Origin: DASVCS01 sp036381495
GTDB lineage: Bacteria; Gemmatimonadota; Gemmatimonadetes; Longimicrobiales; RSA9
Length of the DNA: 18,816 bases
NCBI GenBank assembly: GCA_036381495.1
Contig: DASVCS010000041.1
Span: 1 to 18,816, forward strand
Direction of reading: 5' to 3'
Positions 7,137-14,979 of the stretch are shown one piece after another. Positions within the stretch are counted from its first letter, which is position 1. Each line of letters opens with the position of its first letter. The translations under genes and the position numbers were made by a program. Below the pieces are notes generated by a model. That model was not told the origin of the DNA and did not search any database. It worked only from the letters and a program-made list of their open reading frames with translations.

Positions 7137-8251
7137 CGGTCCTCCCGGCTCGCCGTCGAGAGTTGCGCCTCCGGCCCCGGCACTCCCGGCTCCATCGCCG
7201 GGGCGCCGAACCAGCGTCGGAGCTGCGACGGCGCCGTCCGCCGACGCCCGAGCAGCTCGCGCCGCCGCCGCATCGCATCCGGAAGCTGGCGCGCCAACGT
7301 ACCGTAGGCCGGGTAGAGCGCCGGGTCCCGGAGCAGCGCGTACCCCTGACGCAGGAGCTCCCAACCGCCGACGAACGGGAGCGCCCTCGCGATGTCCCCG
7401 GGAAGATCGTTCTTCAGCATGAGCAGATAATGGTTCTTCCACGAATTGCGGCGCGCCGCCAGCGGCGGGCGTGCACGGCGACGCGGCACGCGTCCGCCGG
7501 CCCAACCCCGGACGTGCCACGCCAGTGCGCCCGGGACGTACCGGATGTCCCAGCCGAGGATGCGCGCCCGCCAACAGAGGTCGATGTCTTCCTTGTACGC
7601 GAAGAACGCGCTGTCGAAGTACTCGCCGTCCGGCGCCACGTCCTCGAGCATGGACCGCCGGAGGAACAACGCCGCGCCGCACGCGCTGAACACCGACGCC
7701 TCCCGGGAGTACGCCGGGCCGTCCGGCCGACCCTGGCCGCGGTCCACGACCATGCGGGACCGGCGGATCGCGTGGCCGGCGGAGTCGAGGACGCCGCCGA
7801 CGTCGAAGCGCCCGGCGAGAAAGTCATCCGGCCGGACCCGGTACAGCTTCCCCTGGGCGGCTCCGATGGCGGGCGCACCGTCGAGCCGCGCCTTGAGGAT
7901 CGCCAGGTGGTCCGGCGCGAGATGCACGTCCGCGTTCAGGATGATGGCGTACTCCCCCGCCGTCGCCCGGAGTCCCGCGTTCGCGCCCGCGGCGTAGCCG
8001 AGGTTTTCGTTCACCGCGAGGACCTCGACGCCCGGGTGCTCCGCCCGGACGTACTCGACCGAGCCGTCGTCGCTGCCGTTGTCCACGACCAGGATGCGGA
8101 CGGGCACGGTCGAGCGCTCGAGCGAGGCCAGGCACCGGGGGAGGAAGCGGCGGCCGTTCCAGTTGACAATGATCGCATCGATCGCCGGGCGCGAGGTCGA
8201 TAGCGCGCCTCGCCCGGTGAGATCCGGTGATACGTCGCCTGGGACAGTCAT
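7133..8251 (-). CDS. Glycosyltransferase family 2, WbbL-like (possible rhamnosyltransferase)
   Basis: This 372-residue cytoplasmic enzyme has a GT-A fold. An N-terminal extension of about 20 residues precedes the nucleotide-sugar domain: AIIVNWNG (26-33), VVDNGSDDGS (55-64), NENLGYAAGANAG (81-93) and the metal-binding ILNADV (104-109). The acceptor part has CGAALFLRR (191-199) and the catalytic-base region FFAYKEDIDLCWRA (216-229). The order NWNG, NxGYAAGxN, NxD and ACGA...YxEDxDL is typical of WbbL and other GT2 rhamnosyltransferases, which fits rmlD in the same operon. The sugar remains an inference. The start ATG overlaps the upstream stop as ATGA. GAGGAG touches the ATG with no spacer, so translation probably relies on coupling to the upstream gene. 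The C-terminal 40 residues are basic and poorly conserved in look. Confidence 0.9.
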   Translation of the reverse strand: MTVPGDVSPDLTGRGALSTSRPAIDAIIVNWNGRRFLPRCLASLERSTVPVRILVVDNGSDDGSVEYVRAEHPGVEVLAVNENLGYAAGANAGLRATAGEYAIILNADVHLAPDHLAILKARLDGAPAIGAAQGKLYRVRPDDFLAGRFDVGGVLDSAGHAIRRSRMVVDRGQGRPDGPAYSREASVFSACGAALFLRRSMLEDVAPDGEYFDSAFFAYKEDIDLCWRARILGWDIRYVPGALAWHVRGWAGGRVPRRRARPPLAARRNSWKNHYLLMLKNDLPGDIARALPFVGGWELLRQGYALLRDPALYPAYGTLARQLPDAMRRRRELLGRRRTAPSQLRRWFGAPAMEPGVPGPEAQLSTASREDR

Positions 8252-9411
8252 CTCCTCGATCGTACGGCGGCCCGTGGACCGCGGTCACCCAGGGCATCCG
8301 GCCGTGCCGGGCCGACGCCCCGCGCGGCGCGCGAGACCAGGAACCGGTCCAGCGCGGCCGCGCTGTTCTTCCAGTCGAACTCGCGGATCCGCGCCCCGCC
8401 GTTTCGCGCGAGCCGGATCCGCAGCGCATCGTCCTGCACGAGGCGGACGATCCCGTCCGCGAGCGCCGCCGCGTCGCCGACCGGGCAGAGCCACGCCGTC
8501 TCATCGTGTTCCGCGTAGTCGCGCACGCCGCCGATGTCCGTGGACACGACCGCACAGCCGCACGCCATCGCCTCGGCCGGGGGCAGGTGCCATCCCTCGC
8601 CATGGCTCGGACACAGATAGATCCCGCTCCCGTTGTAGATCCCGGCGACGAGCGTCTCCTGGGACGGGTTCCTGGAGTACTCGATCCACGCGGGCAGGTC
8701 TCGAGGCCGCGGCGCCACGCCGAACAGCCGCGCCCGAAGCCAGGGCACGCGCCGTTTCGCCAGTTCGAGCGCGCGAATCCCGGTCGCCGCACCCTTCCAC
8801 TCCAGGTCGGAGTAGAGCATGGCGACCCGTGGCGGCCGGTCCTCCAGCGGCCGCACCACCCGGAACCGAGCGTGGTCCAGCGCATTCGGGATGTGGACGA
8901 CCTCGTCGGGGGCGACGTCGAAGGCGATCGCCCGGTCGTACAGCCAGCGGGCGATCACGACCTTCCAGAGCGGCGCCCGCCACGTCGCGTTCACGCGCTC
9001 GGCGGGGCCGCCCCAGACCTCGTGGTGCTGAATCAGGTAGAACCGGGATCCTTTGGATGGCGGGAACGCCAGCACTGCTTCCGCGGTCGCCCACCACGTG
9101 GCCACGATCGCATCCGCGTCGGGCACGTGCTCCGGTGTAAGCTCGGCAATATACAGCATCCGGACGCCGGGGGCGATCCACTGCCACCCGGGGCGCGGGC
9201 TCCAGAAGTGTCCGACGACGCGCGCCGCCCGCCCGAGCAGGCGCCGCGACAGCCGTCGCGGAGGCGGAGGATTCCAGTTCGGCAGACGCCGTGGATGGAC
9301 CACGGAAACATCGTGCCCGAGATCCACCAGCTGGTTGGCGTACTCGTAGACGACGCGGAACCCGCCGACCGGCTCCCACGGATAGCCGGGCATGACGAAA
9401 GTGATCCTCAT
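8248..9411 (-). CDS. Glycosyltransferase family 4 (GT-B fold)
   Basis: This 387-residue retaining glycosyltransferase shows the glycine-bearing N-terminal loop of GT-B enzymes (YPWEPVGGFRVVYEYA, 10-25), an acceptor-side His pair (129-130) and the NALD motif (176-179). The donor-binding E-x7-E pair is Glu272 and Glu280 in HGEGWHLPPAEAMACG, followed by VVSTDIGG. It should act in the cytoplasm on a nucleotide sugar and a lipid-linked acceptor. The ATG overlaps the upstream stop as ATGA, with AAGG nine bases upstream. The C-terminal 25 residues are Arg/Gly/Pro-rich and probably disordered. The sugar cannot be assigned. Confidence 0.88.
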   Translation of the reverse strand: MRITFVMPGYPWEPVGGFRVVYEYANQLVDLGHDVSVVHPRRLPNWNPPPPRRLSRRLLGRAARVVGHFWSPRPGWQWIAPGVRMLYIAELTPEHVPDADAIVATWWATAEAVLAFPPSKGSRFYLIQHHEVWGGPAERVNATWRAPLWKVVIARWLYDRAIAFDVAPDEVVHIPNALDHARFRVVRPLEDRPPRVAMLYSDLEWKGAATGIRALELAKRRVPWLRARLFGVAPRPRDLPAWIEYSRNPSQETLVAGIYNGSGIYLCPSHGEGWHLPPAEAMACGCAVVSTDIGGVRDYAEHDETAWLCPVGDAAALADGIVRLVQDDALRIRLARNGGARIREFDWKNSAAALDRFLVSRAARGVGPARPDALGDRGPRAAVRSRR

Positions 9412-10421
9412 CCGCGCCTACCTTCGCGGGCCGAGGACCCGTCCGGCGCCGGCACGGCCCCCGATCCCGCCTTCGTGCGAGCCAGGAATTCGACGTAGAC
9501 CCCCGATGCGAGGCGGTACGCCCGGTGGCCGAACAGAGCCGCCAGCGCGACGCCCATGCGCCACGGCGACCACGGCCAGACGGCGAGAGAACGTCGGAGC
9601 AGCTTCCGCCCTTCGCGCATGATTCCCTTGCTCACCAGGTCGCGGCCCAACGCGAAGCGTACGGCCGCGCGCTCTCGCCGTGTGAGCGCTGCCTCGCGTT
9701 CCCGCTTCTCGAGGAAGAGGAGGGCCGATCTCTCCAATTCATCCACCCGTGTCGAGAGGCTCCCCGGCGTCTGGTGCACGCGCACCAGAGGTCGATCCAC
9801 GAAACCGAATCGCGTCGCCGCGGCGAGTCGGAGCCACATGTCCCAGTCCTCCAGCCACGACATCCGGGAATCGAAGCCGCCGACGAGATCGAACAGCTCG
9901 CGGCGCGCGAGCACGGCCGGGGTGACGAGAAAGTTCTGTCGCAGCAGCGTGGCTCGGGCCCCACCGTCGGACACGTCGCACGTGGGCAGCAGCCGCTCGC
10001 GGCCGGAAGTTTCGACGTACGTGGACCGGCAGTAGACCAGCCCCACGTCGTCCCCGCGCCTCGCGAACTCCCGGAGCTGAAGCTCCAGCTTCCCGGGAAG
10101 CCACTCGTCATCGTCGTCGAGGAAAGCCACGAACCTTCCCCGCGCACGGGCGATCCCGCGGTTCCGCGCCTCGGCCACGCCGTGCGGCCGCGGCACGGCG
10201 ACGCCCCGGATCCTCGGATCGGATCCCCGGCACTCCGCGATCACGGCCGGCGTCCGATCCGTGGAGGCATCGTCGACGACGATGAGCTCCCAGTCGGAGA
10301 ACGTCTGCGCCCTCACGCTTCCGATCGCGCGAGCCAGCAGGTGGGCGCGGTTCCGCGTCGGCAGCACGACCGACACGATCGCCCGCTCCGTTGCGGGATC
10401 GGCCGTGCGTGAATCGTTCAT
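9408..10421 (-). CDS. Glycosyltransferase family 2 (GT-A fold)
   Basis: This 337-residue enzyme opens with VSVVLPTRNRAHLL (16-29) and has VVDDASTDRTP (48-58), EARNRGIARARG (84-95) and the metal-binding FLDDDDEW (100-107), all standard for GT2. WLEDWDMWLR (189-198) supplies the catalytic Glu-Asp. The last third is basic and lacks a clear domain, and it may hold an amphipathic membrane-contact helix (PWSPWRMGVALAALFGH). I start the gene at the ATG at 10419-10421, which overlaps the upstream stop as ATGA. The frame stays open upstream, but that part is the shadow of the neighbouring gene. GGGAGG lies 11 bases upstream, rather far, so coupling probably matters. It likely adds one sugar to the lipid-linked repeat unit, with donor unknown. 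Confidence 0.88.
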   Translation of the reverse strand: MNDSRTADPATERAIVSVVLPTRNRAHLLARAIGSVRAQTFSDWELIVVDDASTDRTPAVIAECRGSDPRIRGVAVPRPHGVAEARNRGIARARGRFVAFLDDDDEWLPGKLELQLREFARRGDDVGLVYCRSTYVETSGRERLLPTCDVSDGGARATLLRQNFLVTPAVLARRELFDLVGGFDSRMSWLEDWDMWLRLAAATRFGFVDRPLVRVHQTPGSLSTRVDELERSALLFLEKREREAALTRRERAAVRFALGRDLVSKGIMREGRKLLRRSLAVWPWSPWRMGVALAALFGHRAYRLASGVYVEFLARTKAGSGAVPAPDGSSAREGRRG

Positions 10422-11527
10422 CGAGAACTCATCCTCCCGCGAGCCCGATCCGCCGCGGCGACCGCACCCCGGTTGCCCAGCACCGTGTCGTAGAACCGAA
10501 GGGTATCCACGGCGATTCCGTCCCAATCCAGCAGTTCCCGGAGCCTCGCCGTCAGCCCGGCGGGATCCGGCGGCGCGATCTCGATCCCGGCGAGAGCGGC
10601 CTTCAATGTCGCGGCCGTCAGGTCGCCGTCGTACATGATGACCGCGGATTCGCCCACGCGTTCGCGCAGCTCGGGCATCGCACCTCGGGCGGGGACCAGC
10701 ACCGGCCGCTGAAACGACAGCGCGAGCAGCGCGCTCCCCGAGTTCAGGATCTCCTGGAACGGCAGCACGACGAGGTCGGCGGCGTTGAAGAAATACTGCA
10801 CCTCCTCTTCGCCGATGCGCCGCAGAACCGGGATGATCCTGCCGTCCGCCGCGCAGGCGGCCCCGACCTCGTCGCCGAGCGCAGCGGATTCCGGGCACCC
10901 GGCAACGACCAGCCGCAGCTGATCGGCGTCGAGCTGCCGGAAGACCCGGATGAGGTGGAGCACGTTCTTGTAGGGGCGCACCGACCCGAAGAACAGCAGA
11001 ACCCGCTCCTGCGCGCCGATCCCCAGGCGTTCGCGCGCCCGGGAGCGGGACACCTCGTTCGGGTACACGTCCATGTAGTGGCCGTGCGGGATGACGGCCA
11101 CGGGCTTGTCCCGCAGCGCCGGGTAGCGGGCCCGCGCGGCCGCGGCGCCGCCCGGCGTCAGGGCAATGGCGCCGTCGAGCCTCGGAATGAACCAGCGCTT
11201 GAACCACGCCTCGAGGCGCGGCCGCCTCCGACTGTGGGATTCGAGGTCGTGGATCGTCCAGACGATGCGAATACCGCGCAGTCGGGCGACGGTCACCATG
11301 GCCACGAAATGGAGCGTCTCGATCGCCGCCCTCGCGGCGCTCGGCGCGTGCAGCAGCGCTTCCGGCCAGTGGACGTGCCAGAGATCCCAGTCGTCGGCGA
11401 AGAACTGCCGCGTCGAAAACTCACCGACCCGGACGTGGCCGCCGACCCGTTGCAGGTGGCGGTACAGGAGCCGCGAATACGGGTTCGTTTCCGGGGCCTC
11501 GCAGCCCGGCCACGCCAGTACCTTCAT
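10418..11527 (-). CDS. GT4-like glycosyltransferase (GT-B fold) with altered E-x7-E motif
   Basis: This 369-residue GT-B enzyme has ETNPYSRLLYRHL (13-25), HVHWPE (51-56), TIHDLESHSR (91-100), IPHGHY (146-151) and FFGSVRPYKN (179-188), all positions where GT4-type proteins bind acceptor and donor. The C-terminal donor motif reads PFQEILNSGSALLALSF: Glu259 is present, but the residue eight further on, usually Glu, is Leu267. The same EILNSGSA pattern is, from memory, found in a recognisable subfamily, so it is probably functional divergence and not decay. Some relatives are mannosyltransferases of the GumI type, but I would not assign a sugar. Start and stop both lie in ATGA overlaps. The upstream ribosome site is weak, which again suggests coupled translation. 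Confidence 0.85.
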   Translation of the reverse strand: MKVLAWPGCEAPETNPYSRLLYRHLQRVGGHVRVGEFSTRQFFADDWDLWHVHWPEALLHAPSAARAAIETLHFVAMVTVARLRGIRIVWTIHDLESHSRRRPRLEAWFKRWFIPRLDGAIALTPGGAAAARARYPALRDKPVAVIPHGHYMDVYPNEVSRSRARERLGIGAQERVLLFFGSVRPYKNVLHLIRVFRQLDADQLRLVVAGCPESAALGDEVGAACAADGRIIPVLRRIGEEEVQYFFNAADLVVLPFQEILNSGSALLALSFQRPVLVPARGAMPELRERVGESAVIMYDGDLTAATLKAALAGIEIAPPDPAGLTARLRELLDWDGIAVDTLRFYDTVLGNRGAVAAADRARGRMSSR

Positions 11528-12675
11528 CGGCGGCTCGGGGTGCGCCGGACAACGTTCTCATAGAGCGCCTGCATCGCGCCGACCTGGCGATCGGGCGTGA
11601 AGCTGCCTGCTCGTTCGCGGCCTCTCGTGCCCAGTTCCGCGCGCAAACCGGGGTCCAGCACGAGGCGGCGCAACGCATCCGCGAGCGCGGCGATGTCGCC
11701 GGGCGGGACCAGCAGTCCCTCCCGCCCGTCGCGCACGAGTTCCGGCAGCGCGCCGCGCCGGTAGGCGACGACCGGCTTCCCGGCGCACATGGACTCGACC
11801 ACGACGCGGCCGAACGCCTCGAGGCGAAACGGGGCAGCGATGATGTCGAAGGCCGCCAGCAGTGCGGGAACATCGTCGCGGAAACCGAGGAACGTGGTCC
11901 GGTCCTCGAGCCCGCGTTCGGCGACGATGCGGCGGAGCCGCCGCTCGTTGGCGCGGTTCGCCGTCCAGTCCTCCCCCACCAGGAAGATGCGGATCGGCAG
12001 CGCGCGAAGCGCGGGCTCTGCAGCGGCGAGGAGGAGGTGCTCCTGGCCCTTGTCGGCGCTCAGGTTGCCGATGACGCCGATCGCCACCTCCGCGGCGCCG
12101 AGACCGAGCGGCCGCCGGAACGCGGACCGCCGCGGCACCGCGACGTGGAAGGGGGCCGGGTCCACCCCGTTGTATACGACGTGCAGGTTGCCAGGGTTCA
12201 GCCCACGCTCCACGCAGAATGCGCGGAGCGTGCTGCTGACCACCACCACTGCCGAGGCTCGCTGAAGCCGCGTGCGCACGTTCCGCCGGAACCAGGGCCG
12301 GATCATATCGTGCAGGTGACACACGACGGGGATCCCGTGCGGCGTTGCCGAATCGATGGCGGCGATGATCGAACGGTCGCAGTTCGTGTGGACGAGATCG
12401 AACCGTTCGGCGCGCAGGAGATCCAGCATCGGCGCGATCCGCCGCGTCATGGCGCCGCGCAGCGTCGGGGGCGGGAAACAAGCCGATGGGAGCACGTGCA
12501 CCGGCAGGCCGGCATCCCGGAACCTTCCGGCGAGCGAGTCGTCCGCCGACGTGGCGAGCACGGCCTCGAATTGCGAGCGATCGAGGCGGGACGCGAGGTC
12601 GAGGAGGACTGCCTCGGCGCCGCCGCCCCAGCGCCAGACGCCGCTGACGAACAGGATCCGGATCCGCCCCGGCAT
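11524..12675 (-). CDS. Glycosyltransferase family 4 (GT-B fold)
   Basis: This 383-residue protein has a classic GT4 layout. ILFVSGVWRWGGGAEAVLLD (7-26) is the N-terminal glycine loop, with VHTNCDRS (95-102) and HLHD (120-123). YNGVD (168-172) precedes the donor domain, which opens with IGVIGNLSADKGQEHLL (199-215). The E-x7-E pair is Glu286 and Glu294 in RLEAFGRVVVESMCAGKPVVA. It should use a nucleotide sugar in the cytoplasm to extend the lipid-linked glycan. The start is the ATG at 12673-12675, with GGGGAG nine bases upstream inside the end of the flippase gene. The gap to that gene is five bases. A longer open frame running upstream overlaps the flippase and is not coding. The specific linkage is unknown. 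Confidence 0.9.
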   Translation of the reverse strand: MPGRIRILFVSGVWRWGGGAEAVLLDLASRLDRSQFEAVLATSADDSLAGRFRDAGLPVHVLPSACFPPPTLRGAMTRRIAPMLDLLRAERFDLVHTNCDRSIIAAIDSATPHGIPVVCHLHDMIRPWFRRNVRTRLQRASAVVVVSSTLRAFCVERGLNPGNLHVVYNGVDPAPFHVAVPRRSAFRRPLGLGAAEVAIGVIGNLSADKGQEHLLLAAAEPALRALPIRIFLVGEDWTANRANERRLRRIVAERGLEDRTTFLGFRDDVPALLAAFDIIAAPFRLEAFGRVVVESMCAGKPVVAYRRGALPELVRDGREGLLVPPGDIAALADALRRLVLDPGLRAELGTRGRERAGSFTPDRQVGAMQALYENVVRRTPSRR

Positions 12676-12680
12676 CCCGG

Positions 12681-14126
12681 TCAGCTCCCCACCAAACCGG
12701 AGCGCACGGCTCCACCCGGCGCCTCGTTCGTCTGCGAAGACGGGGCATCGCCCCGCCGGCCTCGCGTGGCCGATCCGTACCACGCGGCTACCGCTGCGCC
12801 GCAGATCGCGAGACCGCCGGCGACGGCCGGAGCGCCCAGCCGGAGCGAGACGGCGATCCCGCCCAGCCCCGCGACGGCGGCCCACGGCGCGACCGGGACC
12901 GGAAGTCCGAGCCGGCGGCGGATGAACCACGCCTGAGCCACCGCATTCGCGCCCTCGGTCACCACCGTCGCCGCGGCCGCGCCCGCCGCGCCGAACCGGG
13001 GGATCAGCAGCGCGTTCGCCACCGCGTTCAGCACCAGGTTGCCGAACGCGATGCCGGTCACCAGCCCCAGCCGGCCCCGGGAGATCAGCAGGTCGGCCGT
13101 CTGGGAGTTTGCGAACATGAAAACGACCGACCAGATCAACAGCCCCGCGAGTGCGCCGGCCTCCGCATACCCGGGAAACGCGCGGGGCATCAGGACCGGA
13201 GCCGCCAGCGACACCGCGAAGGCGACGGCGCCGCCGGATAGGACGACCCCGCTGTAGAGCACGCCGAACATGCTTCGGAGCTCGGCGTCCCGCTCGGCCG
13301 CGGCGAACTCCACGAGTCGCGGGAAGGAGGACGTGGACAGCGCGGTCGCGAGTAGCAGAAACGCCTCGGTGATGCGGAAGGCGAGCGCGTAATGGCCGAC
13401 GGCCTCGCTCCCCCGCATCGCCTCCAGCATGAAGACGTCGATCCGGTAGTAGAGGAGGACGACCGCGCCGAGCGTACCGAGCGCCGCAGCATCGCGGGCG
13501 AGTCTGCGGATCACGCCCGTGAGCCCCCGGAACTCGAGCCGGAACCGGGCGCGGAAGGTCAACGTCGTCGCCGCGGCGAGGAGCACCTCCTGGACCACGT
13601 ACGCCCGGAGAAAGGCGGAGATGCCCCAGCCGTGAGCCGCGCCCCAGGACACCGCACCCAGATAGGTCGCCACGGACACCAGGTGCGCGGGCACGAGATG
13701 CCGCATCTCGAGCCGCGCCTGGAACGCCGACGTCAAACTGTTGTGGACGGCGCCCGCGAAGAGCGTCAGACCGCCGACCAGAAAGAGGGTGCGACGCTCC
13801 ACGAGCGCGGGGTGCGAGGCGATCGCGAGAATGAGGAGCAACCCCAGCGCGGCGAGGCCCGTGCGCAGGAGGAGCGCGGCGGCGACCGGCCGCGTCGTGC
13901 GGCTCGCGTCCGCGGCGAGAAGCCGCACCGTCGCGATGCCGAGCCCCAGCTCCGTGAGCTGGCGCACGACCTCGACCGTCGTCAGGACGAGCGCGAACGT
14001 GCCGAGCTCCGCCGGCGCGAGGGCGCGCGACAGCAGGAGGAACGCCAGGAACCCGACGGCCCTCGCGGCGGCGCCGAGCGACAGCACCGCCGCCGAATTC
14101 GTCGCGATACGCAGGGCCCCGGTCAT
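12681..14126 (-). CDS. wzx: Wzx-type polysaccharide flippase (MOP superfamily)
   Basis: This 481-residue polytopic protein is hydrophobic almost throughout and can accommodate about 12 to 14 helices. It has the arrangement of polysaccharide-biosynthesis flippases: helix 1 (GAAARAVGFLAFLLLSRALA), then LAPAELGTFAL, a pattern seen in this family as LGPxxyGxfal. A loop with YYRIDVFMLEAMRGSEAVGHYALAF is the MOP-typical DxxML...GxYxxA motif, near residues 228-252. The last 35 residues are hydrophilic and cytoplasmic. It would flip the undecaprenyl-diphosphate oligosaccharide from inner to outer leaflet, which fits its place between glycosyltransferase genes. Its ATG is one base after the upstream stop, with GGGAGG ten bases upstream. 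No Wzy polymerase is seen beside it. Confidence 0.9.
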   Translation of the reverse strand: MTGALRIATNSAAVLSLGAAARAVGFLAFLLLSRALAPAELGTFALVLTTVEVVRQLTELGLGIATVRLLAADASRTTRPVAAALLLRTGLAALGLLLILAIASHPALVERRTLFLVGGLTLFAGAVHNSLTSAFQARLEMRHLVPAHLVSVATYLGAVSWGAAHGWGISAFLRAYVVQEVLLAAATTLTFRARFRLEFRGLTGVIRRLARDAAALGTLGAVVLLYYRIDVFMLEAMRGSEAVGHYALAFRITEAFLLLATALSTSSFPRLVEFAAAERDAELRSMFGVLYSGVVLSGGAVAFAVSLAAPVLMPRAFPGYAEAGALAGLLIWSVVFMFANSQTADLLISRGRLGLVTGIAFGNLVLNAVANALLIPRFGAAGAAAATVVTEGANAVAQAWFIRRRLGLPVPVAPWAAVAGLGGIAVSLRLGAPAVAGGLAICGAAVAAWYGSATRGRRGDAPSSQTNEAPGGAVRSGLVGS

Positions 14127-14127
14127 G

Positions 14128-14970
14128 TCAGCATCGCCTCCCGACCTGGAACCCCGCCCACCGCACGAACTCGTAAATCAGCAACTGCGGCAGCCGGTGC
14201 GTGTGTCCGTGGCCGATGAAGTAGCGCAGCTCGGTCGCCAGGAAACGGACCGACTCCGGGAATGACGCGCCGCCATCCAGGCCGATACGCCGCAAGGCCT
14301 TGCCCACGAGATAGGTCCGGCGGAACAGGCCCTTCAACGAGTACGTGTGAGCGTGGAGCGCCTCGGCGCCCGGCTCGTACGCGATGGCGTAGCCGGCGGC
14401 GAGCGCCTGGTGCGCCCAGACCTGGTCTTCGCTCACGGGGACCGAGTCCACGAACGGGATCCGCTCGGCCACATCCCGGCGGACGGCGCTGAACGCGTTC
14501 GAGAAGAGGACTCGCCCCGGGCGCGGGTGGACGCTGCCCGCCTCCGGGCGAAATGCGAGCGGCTCCTCCGGATAGTTCAACGCCACGAAGAACATCTCCA
14601 TAGTGGTCGCGTCCCGCGGGACCTGGCGGCCGTACACGCCCGCGACCCCCGGCTCCGCGAGCCGCCGCGCGAAGCGCTCGGGCCAGTCCGGCGTGCAGGG
14701 GAGAACGTCCTGGGTGAGGAAGCAGACGACGTCGCCGCGCGTCATGCGCACGCCCAGGTTGCGCGTCCGGCCGTGGCCGAACTCCTCCGGGTCGATCCGA
14801 TGAACGTGGAAGCCGGCGCGCTCGGCATCCTCGGGCGTGGCATCGCGCGAGCCGGAGTCCACGACGAGGATCTCGAGGTCGTAGCGATCCCTGACGAGCT
14901 CGAGGTGCCGGCAGAGGTACCGGAAACCTGGACCGGCATCACGGGTCGGGATGACCACGGAGATCCGCAT
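14128..14970 (-). CDS. Glycosyltransferase family 2, rhamnosyltransferase-like
   Basis: This 280-residue GT-A enzyme begins RISVVIPTRDAGPGF, then has ILVVDSGSRDAT (34-45), DPEEFGHGRTRNLG (60-73) and CFLTQDVLP (83-91), where TQD replaces the usual DXD. Later parts are FSNAFSAVRRD (156-166) and VSEDQVWAHQALAAGY (179-194). The combination of a F-x-HGxTRN motif with LTQDxxP is the mark of a GT2 subgroup rich in known or predicted rhamnosyltransferases, including O-antigen RfbN- and RfbF-like enzymes. That fits the dTDP-rhamnose gene at the start of the operon. GAGG lies eight bases before the ATG, and the gap to the upstream gene is nine bases. Assigning rhamnose is a family-level inference. Confidence 0.88.
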   Translation of the reverse strand: MRISVVIPTRDAGPGFRYLCRHLELVRDRYDLEILVVDSGSRDATPEDAERAGFHVHRIDPEEFGHGRTRNLGVRMTRGDVVCFLTQDVLPCTPDWPERFARRLAEPGVAGVYGRQVPRDATTMEMFFVALNYPEEPLAFRPEAGSVHPRPGRVLFSNAFSAVRRDVAERIPFVDSVPVSEDQVWAHQALAAGYAIAYEPGAEALHAHTYSLKGLFRRTYLVGKALRRIGLDGGASFPESVRFLATELRYFIGHGHTHRLPQLLIYEFVRWAGFQVGRRC

Positions 14971-14979
14971 CGCCTTTCC

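Noticed and set aside
4522..7278. 918-codon open frame on the minus strand overlapping the YfhO-like gene in another frame
   Set aside because: It has no membrane helices, motifs or normal composition, while the competing frame has clear YfhO-family features.
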